A stretch of 64,000 nucleotides of DNA, taken from the NCBI RefSeq assembly GCF_900114315.1, contig NZ_FOSQ01000001.1, positions 1,032,202 to 1,096,201 of the forward strand, given 5' to 3'. Under the pieces are notes generated by a model that saw only the letters and a program-made list of their open reading frames with translations, was not told the DNA's origin and ran no database searches. The translations under genes were made by a program, and so were the position numbers. Below are positions 56,813 to 64,000 of this stretch, one piece after another. The stretch comes from Falsiroseomonas stagni DSM 19981. Lineage in GTDB: Bacteria > Pseudomonadota > Alphaproteobacteria > Acetobacterales > Acetobacteraceae. How positions within the stretch are numbered: position 1 is the first letter of the stretch; every line of letters starts with the position of its first letter.

Positions 56813-57565
56813 CTATGGCCCGCCGAACAGCCGCTTCAGCCGGGCCCAGAATCCCTCGCCCCGCGCCGCGATGCGCTGGTGGCTGACATGCGGGCGCCGC
56901 GATGGCGGGGGCAGGGCGCTGGCCACGGTGTGGCGGCCGGAATCCTGCGCCTCGATAAGCCGCCGCTCCAGCGCCACGACCTGCGCCACCGCTTCCGCCG
57001 GGTCGGTCAGGCCGAGGCTTTCCGCCGTGCTCGCCGCATCCTCCCAGGCCTCCGCCCGGCGCAGCGCATCGATGATGCGCACGGTCTGCTCCGCATCCAG
57101 CGGCGGCCCGCCGCGCCACAGCGCGACGGCATCCAGCCGCCAGGCCCGCGCCAGGTCCGGCCGCCCGAGGTCATCCGCCACCCAGGCCGCATGCAGCGTG
57201 GCCTCGGCGGCCGCGTGCAGCGCGCCTGTCTCCTCCAGCACCAGCGCCCAGGCCAGGAAGCGCCGGGCGAGGGGGGGCGTCGTGCTGTCCTGCAGCAGGG
57301 CGCGGAAGGGCGCGGCGCGCACCGCCTCCGCCGCCGCCGGATGGGCACGGGTGATGTCGGGCGCCGCATAGCCGCAGGCCGGGCATTGCTGCAGCCATCG
57401 CGCCATGGAGGATCGGACCGGCTCCCCCGGGCGGAGGTCCAGGTCCGGCGCCTGTTCCGGCGGCGCGGGGCGGAAGGGCGGGTGCCGGCTCTCCGTCCCG
57501 CAGACCCCGCAGCGCAGGGCGCCGGCGGCGGCGGATCGGGAGCCGGCCGAGGGTGTCTCGGCCAT
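56813..57565 (-). CDS. zinc-ribbon protein with helical repeat region, unknown function
   Basis: A 250-residue protein. The N-terminal CGVCG (about residues 19-23) and CPACG (61-65) form a likely zinc ribbon. Residues 90-210 are Ala/Leu-rich helices resembling TPR repeats (FLAWALVLEETGALHAAAEA, LRRAEAWEDAASTAESLGL). I do not recognise the family with certainty; it recalls DUF2225-type proteins. Its stop lies 46 bp before the Zur box on the same strand, so it is probably not part of the zinc operon. Confidence 0.65.
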   Translation of the reverse strand: MAETPSAGSRSAAAGALRCGVCGTESRHPPFRPAPPEQAPDLDLRPGEPVRSSMARWLQQCPACGYAAPDITRAHPAAAEAVRAAPFRALLQDSTTPPLARRFLAWALVLEETGALHAAAEATLHAAWVADDLGRPDLARAWRLDAVALWRGGPPLDAEQTVRIIDALRRAEAWEDAASTAESLGLTDPAEAVAQVVALERRLIEAQDSGRHTVASALPPPSRRPHVSHQRIAARGEGFWARLKRLFGGP

Positions 57566-57680
57566 CCTCCCAAACTAGGCACGAACCGGCCCGGGGCGAA
57601 GGGTGAAAAGCCATAAATCCGTCGCCGCACCCGCAACGGACCCATGGACTCCGCCGCCCCCGCCCCCTTAAAGGGCGTTC

Positions 57681-58631
57681 ATGCCGCGCGGCGACCTGTT
57701 TCCCGACATCGCACCCTATGAGACCGGCCTGCTGCCGCTCTCCGCGGGACACGTCATGTATTGGGAGCAGGTGGGCAACCCCCGCGGCCAGCCCGTGCTG
57801 TTCCTGCATGGCGGCCCGGGCGCCGGGGCCGGCGCCATCCATCGCCGCTTCTTCGACCCCGCGCATTTCCGCGTCGTGATCTTCGACCAGCGCGGCGCCG
57901 GCCGCTCCCGCCCCCTCGGCGACCTGCGGGAGAATACGACCCCCCATCTGGTGGCCGACATCGAATCGCTCCGCCGCTTCCTCGGCATCGAGCGCTGGCT
58001 GCTGTTCGGCGGTTCCTGGGGCAGCACCCTCGCGCTCGCCTACGCCCAGGCCCATCCCGACCGCGTCACGGGCTGCGTGCTGCGCGGCGTCTTCCTCGGC
58101 CGGCCGTCGGAGGTCGAGTGGTTCCTCTACGGGCTCCGCCGCGTCTTCCCCGATGCCTGGAACGCCTTCGCCGAGCACATCCCGCCCGCCGAGCGCGGCG
58201 ACCTGCTGAGCGCCTATCTCAAGCGCCTCTGCGATCCCGAGCCGATGGTCCATCAGCCCGCGGCGCGCGCCTGGAGCCTTTATGAAGGCTCCTGCTCCAC
58301 CTTGCTGCCGAGCCCGGAGACGGTCGCGAGCTTCGCGCAGGACCGCACCGCGCTGGGCCTGGCACGGATCGAGGCCCACTACTTCAAGCACGACCTTTTC
58401 CTGCCGCCCGGCGGGCTGCTGGGCGGCATGGACCGCATCGCCCATATCCCGGCGGAGATCGTGCAGGGCCGCTACGACATGGTCTGCCCCTGCGACACGG
58501 CCTTCGACCTGGCCGCCGCCTGGCCCCGCGCCCGGCTGACCATCATCCCGGATGCGGGCCATTCGGCGCTGGAACCGGGCGTGCGGACGGCGCTGGTCAG
58601 CGCGGTGGAGCGCTTCCGCCGCCGGGGCTGA
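57681..58631 (+). CDS. pip: proline iminopeptidase
   Basis: A 316-residue alpha/beta hydrolase of peptidase family S33: VLFLHGGPGAG (oxyanion region), FDQRGAGRSRPLG, the nucleophile motif GGSWGS (Ser112), catalytic Asp in GRYDMVCP and His in DAGHSALEPG. These match proline iminopeptidase, which removes N-terminal proline from peptides. It converges with the HWE sensor kinase gene, which ends 7 bp away. Confidence 0.93.
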   Translation: MPRGDLFPDIAPYETGLLPLSAGHVMYWEQVGNPRGQPVLFLHGGPGAGAGAIHRRFFDPAHFRVVIFDQRGAGRSRPLGDLRENTTPHLVADIESLRRFLGIERWLLFGGSWGSTLALAYAQAHPDRVTGCVLRGVFLGRPSEVEWFLYGLRRVFPDAWNAFAEHIPPAERGDLLSAYLKRLCDPEPMVHQPAARAWSLYEGSCSTLLPSPETVASFAQDRTALGLARIEAHYFKHDLFLPPGGLLGGMDRIAHIPAEIVQGRYDMVCPCDTAFDLAAAWPRARLTIIPDAGHSALEPGVRTALVSAVERFRRRG

Positions 58632-58638
58632 GGCCCCC

Positions 58639-60456
58639 TCAGCAGGCCGCCGCCATCGCCTCCGCCGCCGCCGCGTTCCGCCGCGGCAAGAAGCGCATGG
58701 TTGCCCGCACGCCCTCCGGCTCGAAGTCCAGCGTCACCTGCGATCCCGGGCCGAGATCCTTCGCCAGCGCCCGCTCCAGCAGCCTGGTCCCGAAGCCGCG
58801 CCGCGCCGGCGGGCCCGGCACCGGCGGCCCGCCGCTTTCCTGCCAGGTGATGATCCCGACCGCGCCGCCCTCCTCCGCCCAGCAGGTGACGGCCACACGC
58901 CCCCCCGGCCGCGACAGCGCGCCATGCTTCACCGCATTGGTCGCCAGTTCATGCAGCGCCAGGACGATGGCCTGCGCCTGGCCGGGTGACGCCGGGGGTG
59001 GCACCGGCGAACAGGCACAGTGGAAGGAAAGGCGCGGGTCCGGCGGTTCCAGCCACGGCGCCAGCCCCGCCCGCACCACGTCGCTCAGCGCCGCCGGTTC
59101 CCAGGACATCGCCGTCAGCAGGTCATGCGCGCGGGACAGCGTCTGCAACCGGGCGCCGAATTCGCTGGCGAAGCGCGCGGGGTCCGACCCGGCCTCCCCC
59201 CGCGCGGTCTGCAGGGCGAGGGCCTGCACCGTCGCCAGCGCGTTCTTGGCGCGGTGGTTCAACTCCGCCACCACCAGCCGCAGCCGCCGCTCGCTGTCCT
59301 TCAACCCCGCCGTGGCGTCGATCCGCCGCCGAGCCTCCTCCCGCAGCGCCGCCGCCACCTCATCCGTCTCGGCCAGCCCGGTCGCCCGCGCCAGCTTCCC
59401 CTGGTCGCTGTCCGGCGCGGCGGCCAGGCGGCGCAGCGCGGCGATCGGCCGCGTGACACTCAAGGAGACGCGGTGCGCCACCCCCAGCCCCACCAGCAGC
59501 AGCGCCAGCCCGACGCCGGTGGAGGTCAACGCGGATCGCCAGGCCGGCCGCGTCAGCTCCGCCATCGGGACGGCGACGACCACGCCCCAGCCCGCACCCG
59601 GCAGCCGCGCATGGGCCGCCAGCAGGGCCTCACCCTTCGGTGTCGTGGTGGTGACGATGCCGTCGCCCCCCATCGCCCAGGCCGGCATGAAGTCCCGTGG
59701 CATCGGCGCGCCGCGCAGTGAGTCGTTCTCCGGTGCGCGGGCGATCCGGCGCCCGCCGCGGTCCAGCAGCGTGATGATCCAGCCATTGCCCTGGTGCTGG
59801 CGCCGCAGCACCTCGTCGAAGGTGGCCAGCGACGGGTTCATCGCCAGCACCGCCCGCACCCGCCCGGCGGCGTCGCGCACCGGCACGTCGATCGCCACCA
59901 CCAGCCGCCCCGGCACCGATCCCCCATAGAGATCGGAGACCGAGGCCTGCCCCGTGGCGAAGACCCGCCGCTGGTTGTCGAGCGTGCCGCGCACCGGCAA
60001 GGGGGCGTCGGCGGGCAGGTCGGTGTTCAGCCATTGCTGCCCGTCCTCCGACAGCAGCAGGATCGTCGCATCGGTGGCGTGTTGCGCGACCACCGCCTCC
60101 GCCATCGCGCGCAGATCCGCCAGATCCCCCCGCCGCGCCGCGCGGGACAGGGCCAGCACCTCCAGCGAGGCCATGCGCGTGCGAAGTTCTCCCTCCACCG
60201 CCAGCGCCAGGCCGCGCGCCAGTTCCAGCGCCTGCCGCCCGGCGCGGTCGCGTTCGTGCCGGAAATCCGCGTGGATGCTGCCGAGGTTGAAGGCCAGCAG
60301 CGGCAGCGTGCCGGCCAGGACCAGCAGCGCCATGCGACCGCGGAGCGGCAGCCTGGCCGCGCGCGCCAGGGTCCAGGCCGCGTCGCGGGGCCGGGGCGGC
60401 AGGTCCGCCTGGCCTGGGGTTGCCTCGGCACGTCCCGATCCGGCGGCATCAGTCAT
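58639..60456 (-). CDS. HWE-family sensor histidine kinase with periplasmic sensor domain
   Basis: A 605-residue sensor kinase. TM1 is at about 41-58, a periplasmic Cache-like region at 59-305, TM2 at about 310-328, and a HAMP-like linker follows. The HWE dimerisation/phosphoacceptor segment is ELNHRAKNALATVQ (His401), and the ATPase domain has HELATNAVKHGAL (Asn507). The family-defining Trp-x-Glu (ITWQES, 538-540) is present. No response regulator is adjacent. The ATG at 60456 has no ribosome-binding site, but a TATATT element lies 7 bp upstream, suggesting a leaderless mRNA; a GTG 26 codons upstream is the alternative. Confidence 0.88.
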   Translation of the reverse strand: MTDAAGSGRAEATPGQADLPPRPRDAAWTLARAARLPLRGRMALLVLAGTLPLLAFNLGSIHADFRHERDRAGRQALELARGLALAVEGELRTRMASLEVLALSRAARRGDLADLRAMAEAVVAQHATDATILLLSEDGQQWLNTDLPADAPLPVRGTLDNQRRVFATGQASVSDLYGGSVPGRLVVAIDVPVRDAAGRVRAVLAMNPSLATFDEVLRRQHQGNGWIITLLDRGGRRIARAPENDSLRGAPMPRDFMPAWAMGGDGIVTTTTPKGEALLAAHARLPGAGWGVVVAVPMAELTRPAWRSALTSTGVGLALLLVGLGVAHRVSLSVTRPIAALRRLAAAPDSDQGKLARATGLAETDEVAAALREEARRRIDATAGLKDSERRLRLVVAELNHRAKNALATVQALALQTARGEAGSDPARFASEFGARLQTLSRAHDLLTAMSWEPAALSDVVRAGLAPWLEPPDPRLSFHCACSPVPPPASPGQAQAIVLALHELATNAVKHGALSRPGGRVAVTCWAEEGGAVGIITWQESGGPPVPGPPARRGFGTRLLERALAKDLGPGSQVTLDFEPEGVRATMRFLPRRNAAAAEAMAAAC

Positions 60457-60463
60457 GGTATTT

Positions 60464-60469
60464 AATATA
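60464..60469 (-). promoter_or_regulatory. -10 element of a probable leaderless promoter for the sensor kinase
   Basis: On the minus strand TATATT is followed by AAATACC and then the ATG, so transcription would begin at or next to the start codon. No Shine-Dalgarno sequence is present. The -35 region is not convincing. Confidence 0.4.
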
Positions 60470-60570
60470 CGAAAAACCAGGCGCGCCGAAAGGGGCCCTT
60501 CCCCGTCAATGTGAGTCGTTGCGCAGGCTGACACGCCAGGATTGCAGGCCCGGCCGCCCTTGGCCCCCGG

Positions 60571-61212
60571 CTAGAGGTGATGCCGCACGGCAGCCAGGCC
60601 CTCCAGTGCCGGCACCGCCGCCGGCAGCCAGCCCGGCCGGCCTTCCCGCGACATGTCGGGCAGCAGCGCCACCACCCGCATCCCCGCGGCCAGCCCGGCC
60701 ATCACCCCCGCCTCGCTATCCTCCACCACCAGGCAATCGGCGGGGGGCAGGCCGAGCGCCGCCGCGGCGTGCAGGAACAGCCCCGGATCGGGCTTCCAGG
60801 CGCCCACGTCATAGGCGCTGAAGATCCGCTCCCCGACGAAAGGGCGCAGCCCCGTCAGCGTCAGGGCCAGCTCCGTCTTCGACCGTGGCGCGTTGGAGGC
60901 GACGCAGAAGGGCAGGGGCATCGTCGCCAGCAGCGCGCCCGCGCCATCGATCGCCCGCAGCCTCTCCCGGAAGGCGGCCGCCGTGCGGTCGCGCACCATC
61001 GCCTCGAAACCCGGCGGCAGGGTCCGGCCCAGCATCGCTTCCGCCATCGCGACGCAGAGCGCGAAGCGCCGCCCGCGGAAGGCCTCCAGCGCCGCCGCCG
61101 GCGTGATGTCCAGGCCCTGTTCGGCCAACGCCTCCGCGAAGACGAGGGCGGAGAGCGGTTCGCTGTCCACCAGCGTGCCGTCGCAATCGAAGATCACGCC
61201 CCGCGGCGGCAT
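60571..61212 (-). CDS. HAD-superfamily hydrolase (beta-phosphoglucomutase/phosphatase-like)
   Basis: A 213-residue HAD protein: motif I FDCDGTLVDSEP with the nucleophile Asp, motif II CVASNAPR, and Lys/Asp motifs in GAWKPDPGLF and VVEDSEAGVMAG. The cap domain is the small helical C1 type, as in phosphoglycolate phosphatase and sugar-phosphatase relatives. GGAGGAGGAGG precedes the ATG at 61212, which overlaps the glycosyltransferase stop by 1 bp, so the two are co-translated. A sugar-phosphate substrate is plausible. Confidence 0.87.
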   Translation of the reverse strand: MPPRGVIFDCDGTLVDSEPLSALVFAEALAEQGLDITPAAALEAFRGRRFALCVAMAEAMLGRTLPPGFEAMVRDRTAAAFRERLRAIDGAGALLATMPLPFCVASNAPRSKTELALTLTGLRPFVGERIFSAYDVGAWKPDPGLFLHAAAALGLPPADCLVVEDSEAGVMAGLAAGMRVVALLPDMSREGRPGWLPAAVPALEGLAAVRHHL

Positions 61213-62876
61213 CACGCCTCCTCCTCCGCCATCCGCAGCACATCGACCTTCACCAGCCAGGCCAGGGCGCGCGCCAGGCGGCGGGCGCGCGCGGGCGGCA
61301 GCGCGGCCACGATGGCGGCGACGCTGGCCGGCCCGGCATCCAGCACGCGGAGCGCGGTGCGGAAGCTGTCCTCCCCGGGCAGAAGCTCCCGCCGCGGCGC
61401 GATGCCGGGAATGGCGACCAGCGCCATCAGCCGCGCCACCGCCGCCGCCGCATCCGCGATGCCCGGCGCCAGGCGGAGCCGCGTCTCGGGGCCGAGCCGC
61501 CTTGTCGGATATTCCGCGAAGAGCCGGGCGGGGTCCGCCCGCCGGGGGGATTCGCCCGGCGTCGGCGCGGCGGCGCCGCGGATCGCCGCCAGCTCCGCCC
61601 ACAGCGCCCGGTACTGGCCGATGACGGTGGACCAGTCGAACAGCGACGCGGCCCGCTGCCGCCCGGCCTCCCCCATCCGCGCGCGCAGCCCGGCATCAGC
61701 GACCAGCGCGCGAAAGGCGTCCTCCGTCGCCCCGACATCGACGGCGGTGAACTGCGCCGCGCCCCCGATATAGCTGTCATAGCTGTCGAGCGCGGCTTCG
61801 TGCCGCGCCGCCAGATCGGCCATCGGCCCGCCCATCAGCGTGGGGATGCGGAAGCCCGTGACGCGGTGCTCCACCGTGTCGCGCAGCCCGTCCCAATCCG
61901 TCGCCACCACCGGCAGGCCCGCCGCCATCGCCTCCACCGGCGCCAGGCCGAAGGTCTCCTGGATGTTGTCGGACAGCAGGGTGAAGGCATCCGCCGCCGA
62001 CCAGATCTGCTGGCGGACCGCCGGCAACCGCCCATCCACGTGATGGATCGCGAGCATCGGGCACAGCGCCTGCGCCATGGCCTGGAAGGCCCCGCGCTGC
62101 ACCTCATCCGCGAACCAGCCGGACAGCACCAGGTGAACCCGCGCCCCGGCGGGCGCGGCGGCGGCGGCGCGGCCCAGCCCGAGGAACATCGGCAGCGGAT
62201 GCGCCTTCGCATGGAAGGACAGCCGCCCGTGATGCAGCACCACCACATCGGCCGGCCCGACGCCGAGGCGCTGCCGCCAGTCCGCCCGCGCGGCCTCGTC
62301 CCGCGCCAGCGCGGCCACATCGACACCGAGCGGGATGACCGGCAGGGCCGGGGTGACGAAGCGGGTCGCCCCCAGCCGCTCGGCCAGCCAGGCGGCCTCC
62401 CCCTCCAGCAGCCGCGTGACGGAGGCCCGCACCGCGGCGGAGGTGCAGATCAGCGCGTCCCAGGGGCGGAGCGGACCCGTCAGCAGCTCCGCGATGTTGT
62501 CCATGGCGCCGTGGGAGGCGGTGGTATGGGTGATCCCCACGAGGGAGAAATGCGCCGCGCCGAAGCGTTGCCGCCGCCATGCCAGCCCTGCCATGCCGGG
62601 CCCCGGCAGCATCAGGCAGCCGGTCTCCGAGACCCGGTGCAGCTCCGCCTCCGGTACCGCCTCCAGCGCCATGGTGGCGCCAAGGTCGCGCGCCTGCGCC
62701 TGGAAGGCCGCGGCATCGGCGGGCTGCGGCACCAGCGCCACCAGCCGGTCGAAGCCGGAATGGCGGATCATGCCGCGCAGGAAACCCTCCCCCGCCGCAT
62801 GGCGGCCCATCAGCCGGGGGCGGGAGGTGTCGTAGCCATCCTTGGCATACAGGAACGTGGCGGTCGGTTCGGACAT
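61212..62876 (-). CDS. glycosyltransferase family 4-like protein
   Basis: A 554-residue GT-B enzyme. The C-terminal donor-binding domain shows VVLHHGRLSFHAKAHP, DAFTLLSDNIQETFGLAPVEAMAAGLPVVATDWDG (the E-x7-E region) and TVEHRVTGFRI. About 100 extra helical residues follow the core. It transfers a sugar from a nucleotide donor; the acceptor is unknown. A HAD-family gene overlaps its end. It is divergent from zapE across 98 bp. Confidence 0.85.
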   Translation of the reverse strand: MSEPTATFLYAKDGYDTSRPRLMGRHAAGEGFLRGMIRHSGFDRLVALVPQPADAAAFQAQARDLGATMALEAVPEAELHRVSETGCLMLPGPGMAGLAWRRQRFGAAHFSLVGITHTTASHGAMDNIAELLTGPLRPWDALICTSAAVRASVTRLLEGEAAWLAERLGATRFVTPALPVIPLGVDVAALARDEAARADWRQRLGVGPADVVVLHHGRLSFHAKAHPLPMFLGLGRAAAAAPAGARVHLVLSGWFADEVQRGAFQAMAQALCPMLAIHHVDGRLPAVRQQIWSAADAFTLLSDNIQETFGLAPVEAMAAGLPVVATDWDGLRDTVEHRVTGFRIPTLMGGPMADLAARHEAALDSYDSYIGGAAQFTAVDVGATEDAFRALVADAGLRARMGEAGRQRAASLFDWSTVIGQYRALWAELAAIRGAAAPTPGESPRRADPARLFAEYPTRRLGPETRLRLAPGIADAAAAVARLMALVAIPGIAPRRELLPGEDSFRTALRVLDAGPASVAAIVAALPPARARRLARALAWLVKVDVLRMAEEEA

Positions 62877-62974
62877 GGCATGGCAGGCTGCGGGCCCGGC
62901 CCGGGCGCGTCAACCGCGGGGGGCGGGGCCGCACCCCGTTGCCCGATGCCGAGGCGCGGGTTAGTCCCGCCCTC

Positions 62975-64000
62975 ATGGATGCGAAGATGAGCCCCGCCGG
63001 CGGGGAGGGCCCGCTGCCCGCCTACCGCGCCCGGATCGCCGCCGGCGCCCTGGCGGCCGATCCCGCCCAGGCCCGCGCGGCGGAGGTGCTGCAGGACCTC
63101 TGGCGCCGCACCCGCGGCTATGACCCCCATCCGGAGGAGCCGGAACAGGGCGGCTTCTTCGCCCGCTTCATGCGCCGCAAGCCCGTGGCGGCGGAGGAAG
63201 CGCCGGCCGGCACGCCGATGGGCCTCTACCTCGTGGGGGAGGTCGGGCGCGGCAAGTCCATGCTGATGGACCTGTTCTTCGACTGCGCGGAGGTCCCCCG
63301 CAAGCGCCGCATCCACTTCCACCAGTTCATGCAGGATGCCCACCAGCGCATCCATGCCTGGAAGAAGCAGCACGGCGACACGACGGACCCGATCCCGCCG
63401 CTGGCCGACAGCATCACGGCGGAAGCGGCACTGCTCTGCTTCGATGAATTCCAGGTGCATGACATCGCCGATGCGATGATCCTCGGCCGGCTGTTCCAGG
63501 CGCTGTTCGCCCGCGGCACGGTGGTGGTGGCGACGTCGAACACCGCGCCGGCCGACCTGTTCAAGGGCCGCCCGGGCCGCGACGCCTTCCTACCCTTCAT
63601 CGCCCTGATCTCCCGGCGGCTGGAGGTGCTGACGCTGGAAGCGGCCCGCGACTACCGCCGGGACCGCATCCGCGCCATGCCGACCTGGCACGTGCCCGTG
63701 GACCACCGGGCCGAACAGGCCCTCGACGCCGCCTTCGCCGAACTGACCGGGCAGGCGCATGGCGCGCCGGAACGCCTGACCCTGCTCGGCCGTAGCCTGG
63801 AAGTGCCCCAGGCCGCGCGCGGCGTGGCGCGATTCGATTTCGATTCGCTCTGCGGCCGGCCGCTCGGCCCCGCGGACTACCTGGCGGTCGCGACCCACTA
63901 CCACACCGTGCTGCTGGACGGGATTCCGCGCCTGGGGCCGGAGAATTTCGACCGCGCGCGCCGCTTCATCACCCTGGTCGATGCCCTCTACGAGCATCGG
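62975..64000 (+). CDS. zapE: cell division protein ZapE / AFG1-like ATPase, 3' end cut by window
   Basis: The first 342 codons of an AFG1/ZapE-family P-loop ATPase. Walker A is GEVGRGKS (88-95), Walker B LLCFDEFQVHDIADAM, and the flanking FDCAEVPRKRRIHFHQFMQ and ATSNTAPADLFKGRPGRDAFLPFI blocks are characteristic. E. coli ZapE acts at the division septum; the yeast relative AFG1 serves mitochondrial protein quality control. The frame is still open at the window end. The start is ATG at 62975 or 62987; neither has a strong ribosome-binding site. Confidence 0.93.
   Translation, partial: MDAKMSPAGGEGPLPAYRARIAAGALAADPAQARAAEVLQDLWRRTRGYDPHPEEPEQGGFFARFMRRKPVAAEEAPAGTPMGLYLVGEVGRGKSMLMDLFFDCAEVPRKRRIHFHQFMQDAHQRIHAWKKQHGDTTDPIPPLADSITAEAALLCFDEFQVHDIADAMILGRLFQALFARGTVVVATSNTAPADLFKGRPGRDAFLPFIALISRRLEVLTLEAARDYRRDRIRAMPTWHVPVDHRAEQALDAAFAELTGQAHGAPERLTLLGRSLEVPQAARGVARFDFDSLCGRPLGPADYLAVATHYHTVLLDGIPRLGPENFDRARRFITLVDALYEHR

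Noticed and set aside
56813-57565. The zinc-ribbon gene as the first gene of the Zur-controlled operon
   Set aside because: The Zur box and the promoter-like sequence lie downstream of its stop codon, so zinc control would apply only to the ZnuA-like gene and those after it.

Overview
The window reads as a chromosomal segment of a very GC-rich alphaproteobacterium. I infer a Roseomonas-like member of the Acetobacteraceae/Rhodospirillales from the base composition (by eye about 70% GC or more), a Suv3-type RNA helicase, a CarD-family regulator, a potassium-independent type proton pyrophosphatase and the yqeY/dnaG/rpoD order. Genes are densely packed on both strands with many 1-4 bp stop/start overlaps. 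I see no phage, insertion sequence or CRISPR array. Both edge genes are cut: a GDSL esterase at the left and a ZapE/AFG1 ATPase at the right.

Layout. 1-11.6 kb: esterase, thpR, a solitary cysD, CarD with a histone-like tail, 7Fe ferredoxin (TTG start), an S4-domain protein next to the Suv3-like helicase, a transporter, a phosphoesterase/lipid kinase pair and a ParDE toxin-antitoxin pair. 11.8-16 kb: aconitase, ccmA and ccmB. 16-20 kb: a membrane-fusion protein plus a PilZ-bearing processive glycosyltransferase, probably a c-di-GMP-controlled beta-glucan synthase/exporter, ending in a 25-bp tandem hairpin repeat. 20-26 kb: an isocitrate-lyase-superfamily enzyme, a probable terminator-ended small RNA, a LysR regulator, trxB, an Lrp regulator and hydrolases. 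26-34 kb: a minus-strand run carA, LysE-type exporter, small membrane protein, carB, greA, ilvA, GFA protein. CarA carries an N-terminal helix-turn-helix domain and its promoter region holds two 17-bp pseudo-palindromes. 34-40 kb: yqeY, an inverted pentapeptide-repeat gene, dnaG, rpoD, an acetyltransferase. 40.4-41.8 kb: a lower-GC two-gene insert (lipoprotein plus small helical protein). 41.8-45 kb: membrane and soluble pyrophosphatases. 45-51 kb: a periplasmic MetX-like hydrolase, a four-gene spermidine/putrescine-type ABC transporter with an RraA-fold protein, and a CAU tRNA. 51-58 kb: questin-oxidase-like protein, cyclase, and a ZnuA-like protein with two paralogous outer-membrane barrels behind a Zur-type box. 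57.7-64 kb: proline iminopeptidase, HWE sensor kinase, HAD hydrolase, glycosyltransferase, zapE.

The points I consider most worth a second look are the HTH-CarA fusion with its two candidate operators, the Zur-box/ZnuA/twin-barrel operon, the terminator-ended RNA near 21.4 kb, and a recurring small-scale pattern: at five gene ends the last codons plus the stop are duplicated just downstream. Functions are read from motifs and family knowledge; no database search was run.
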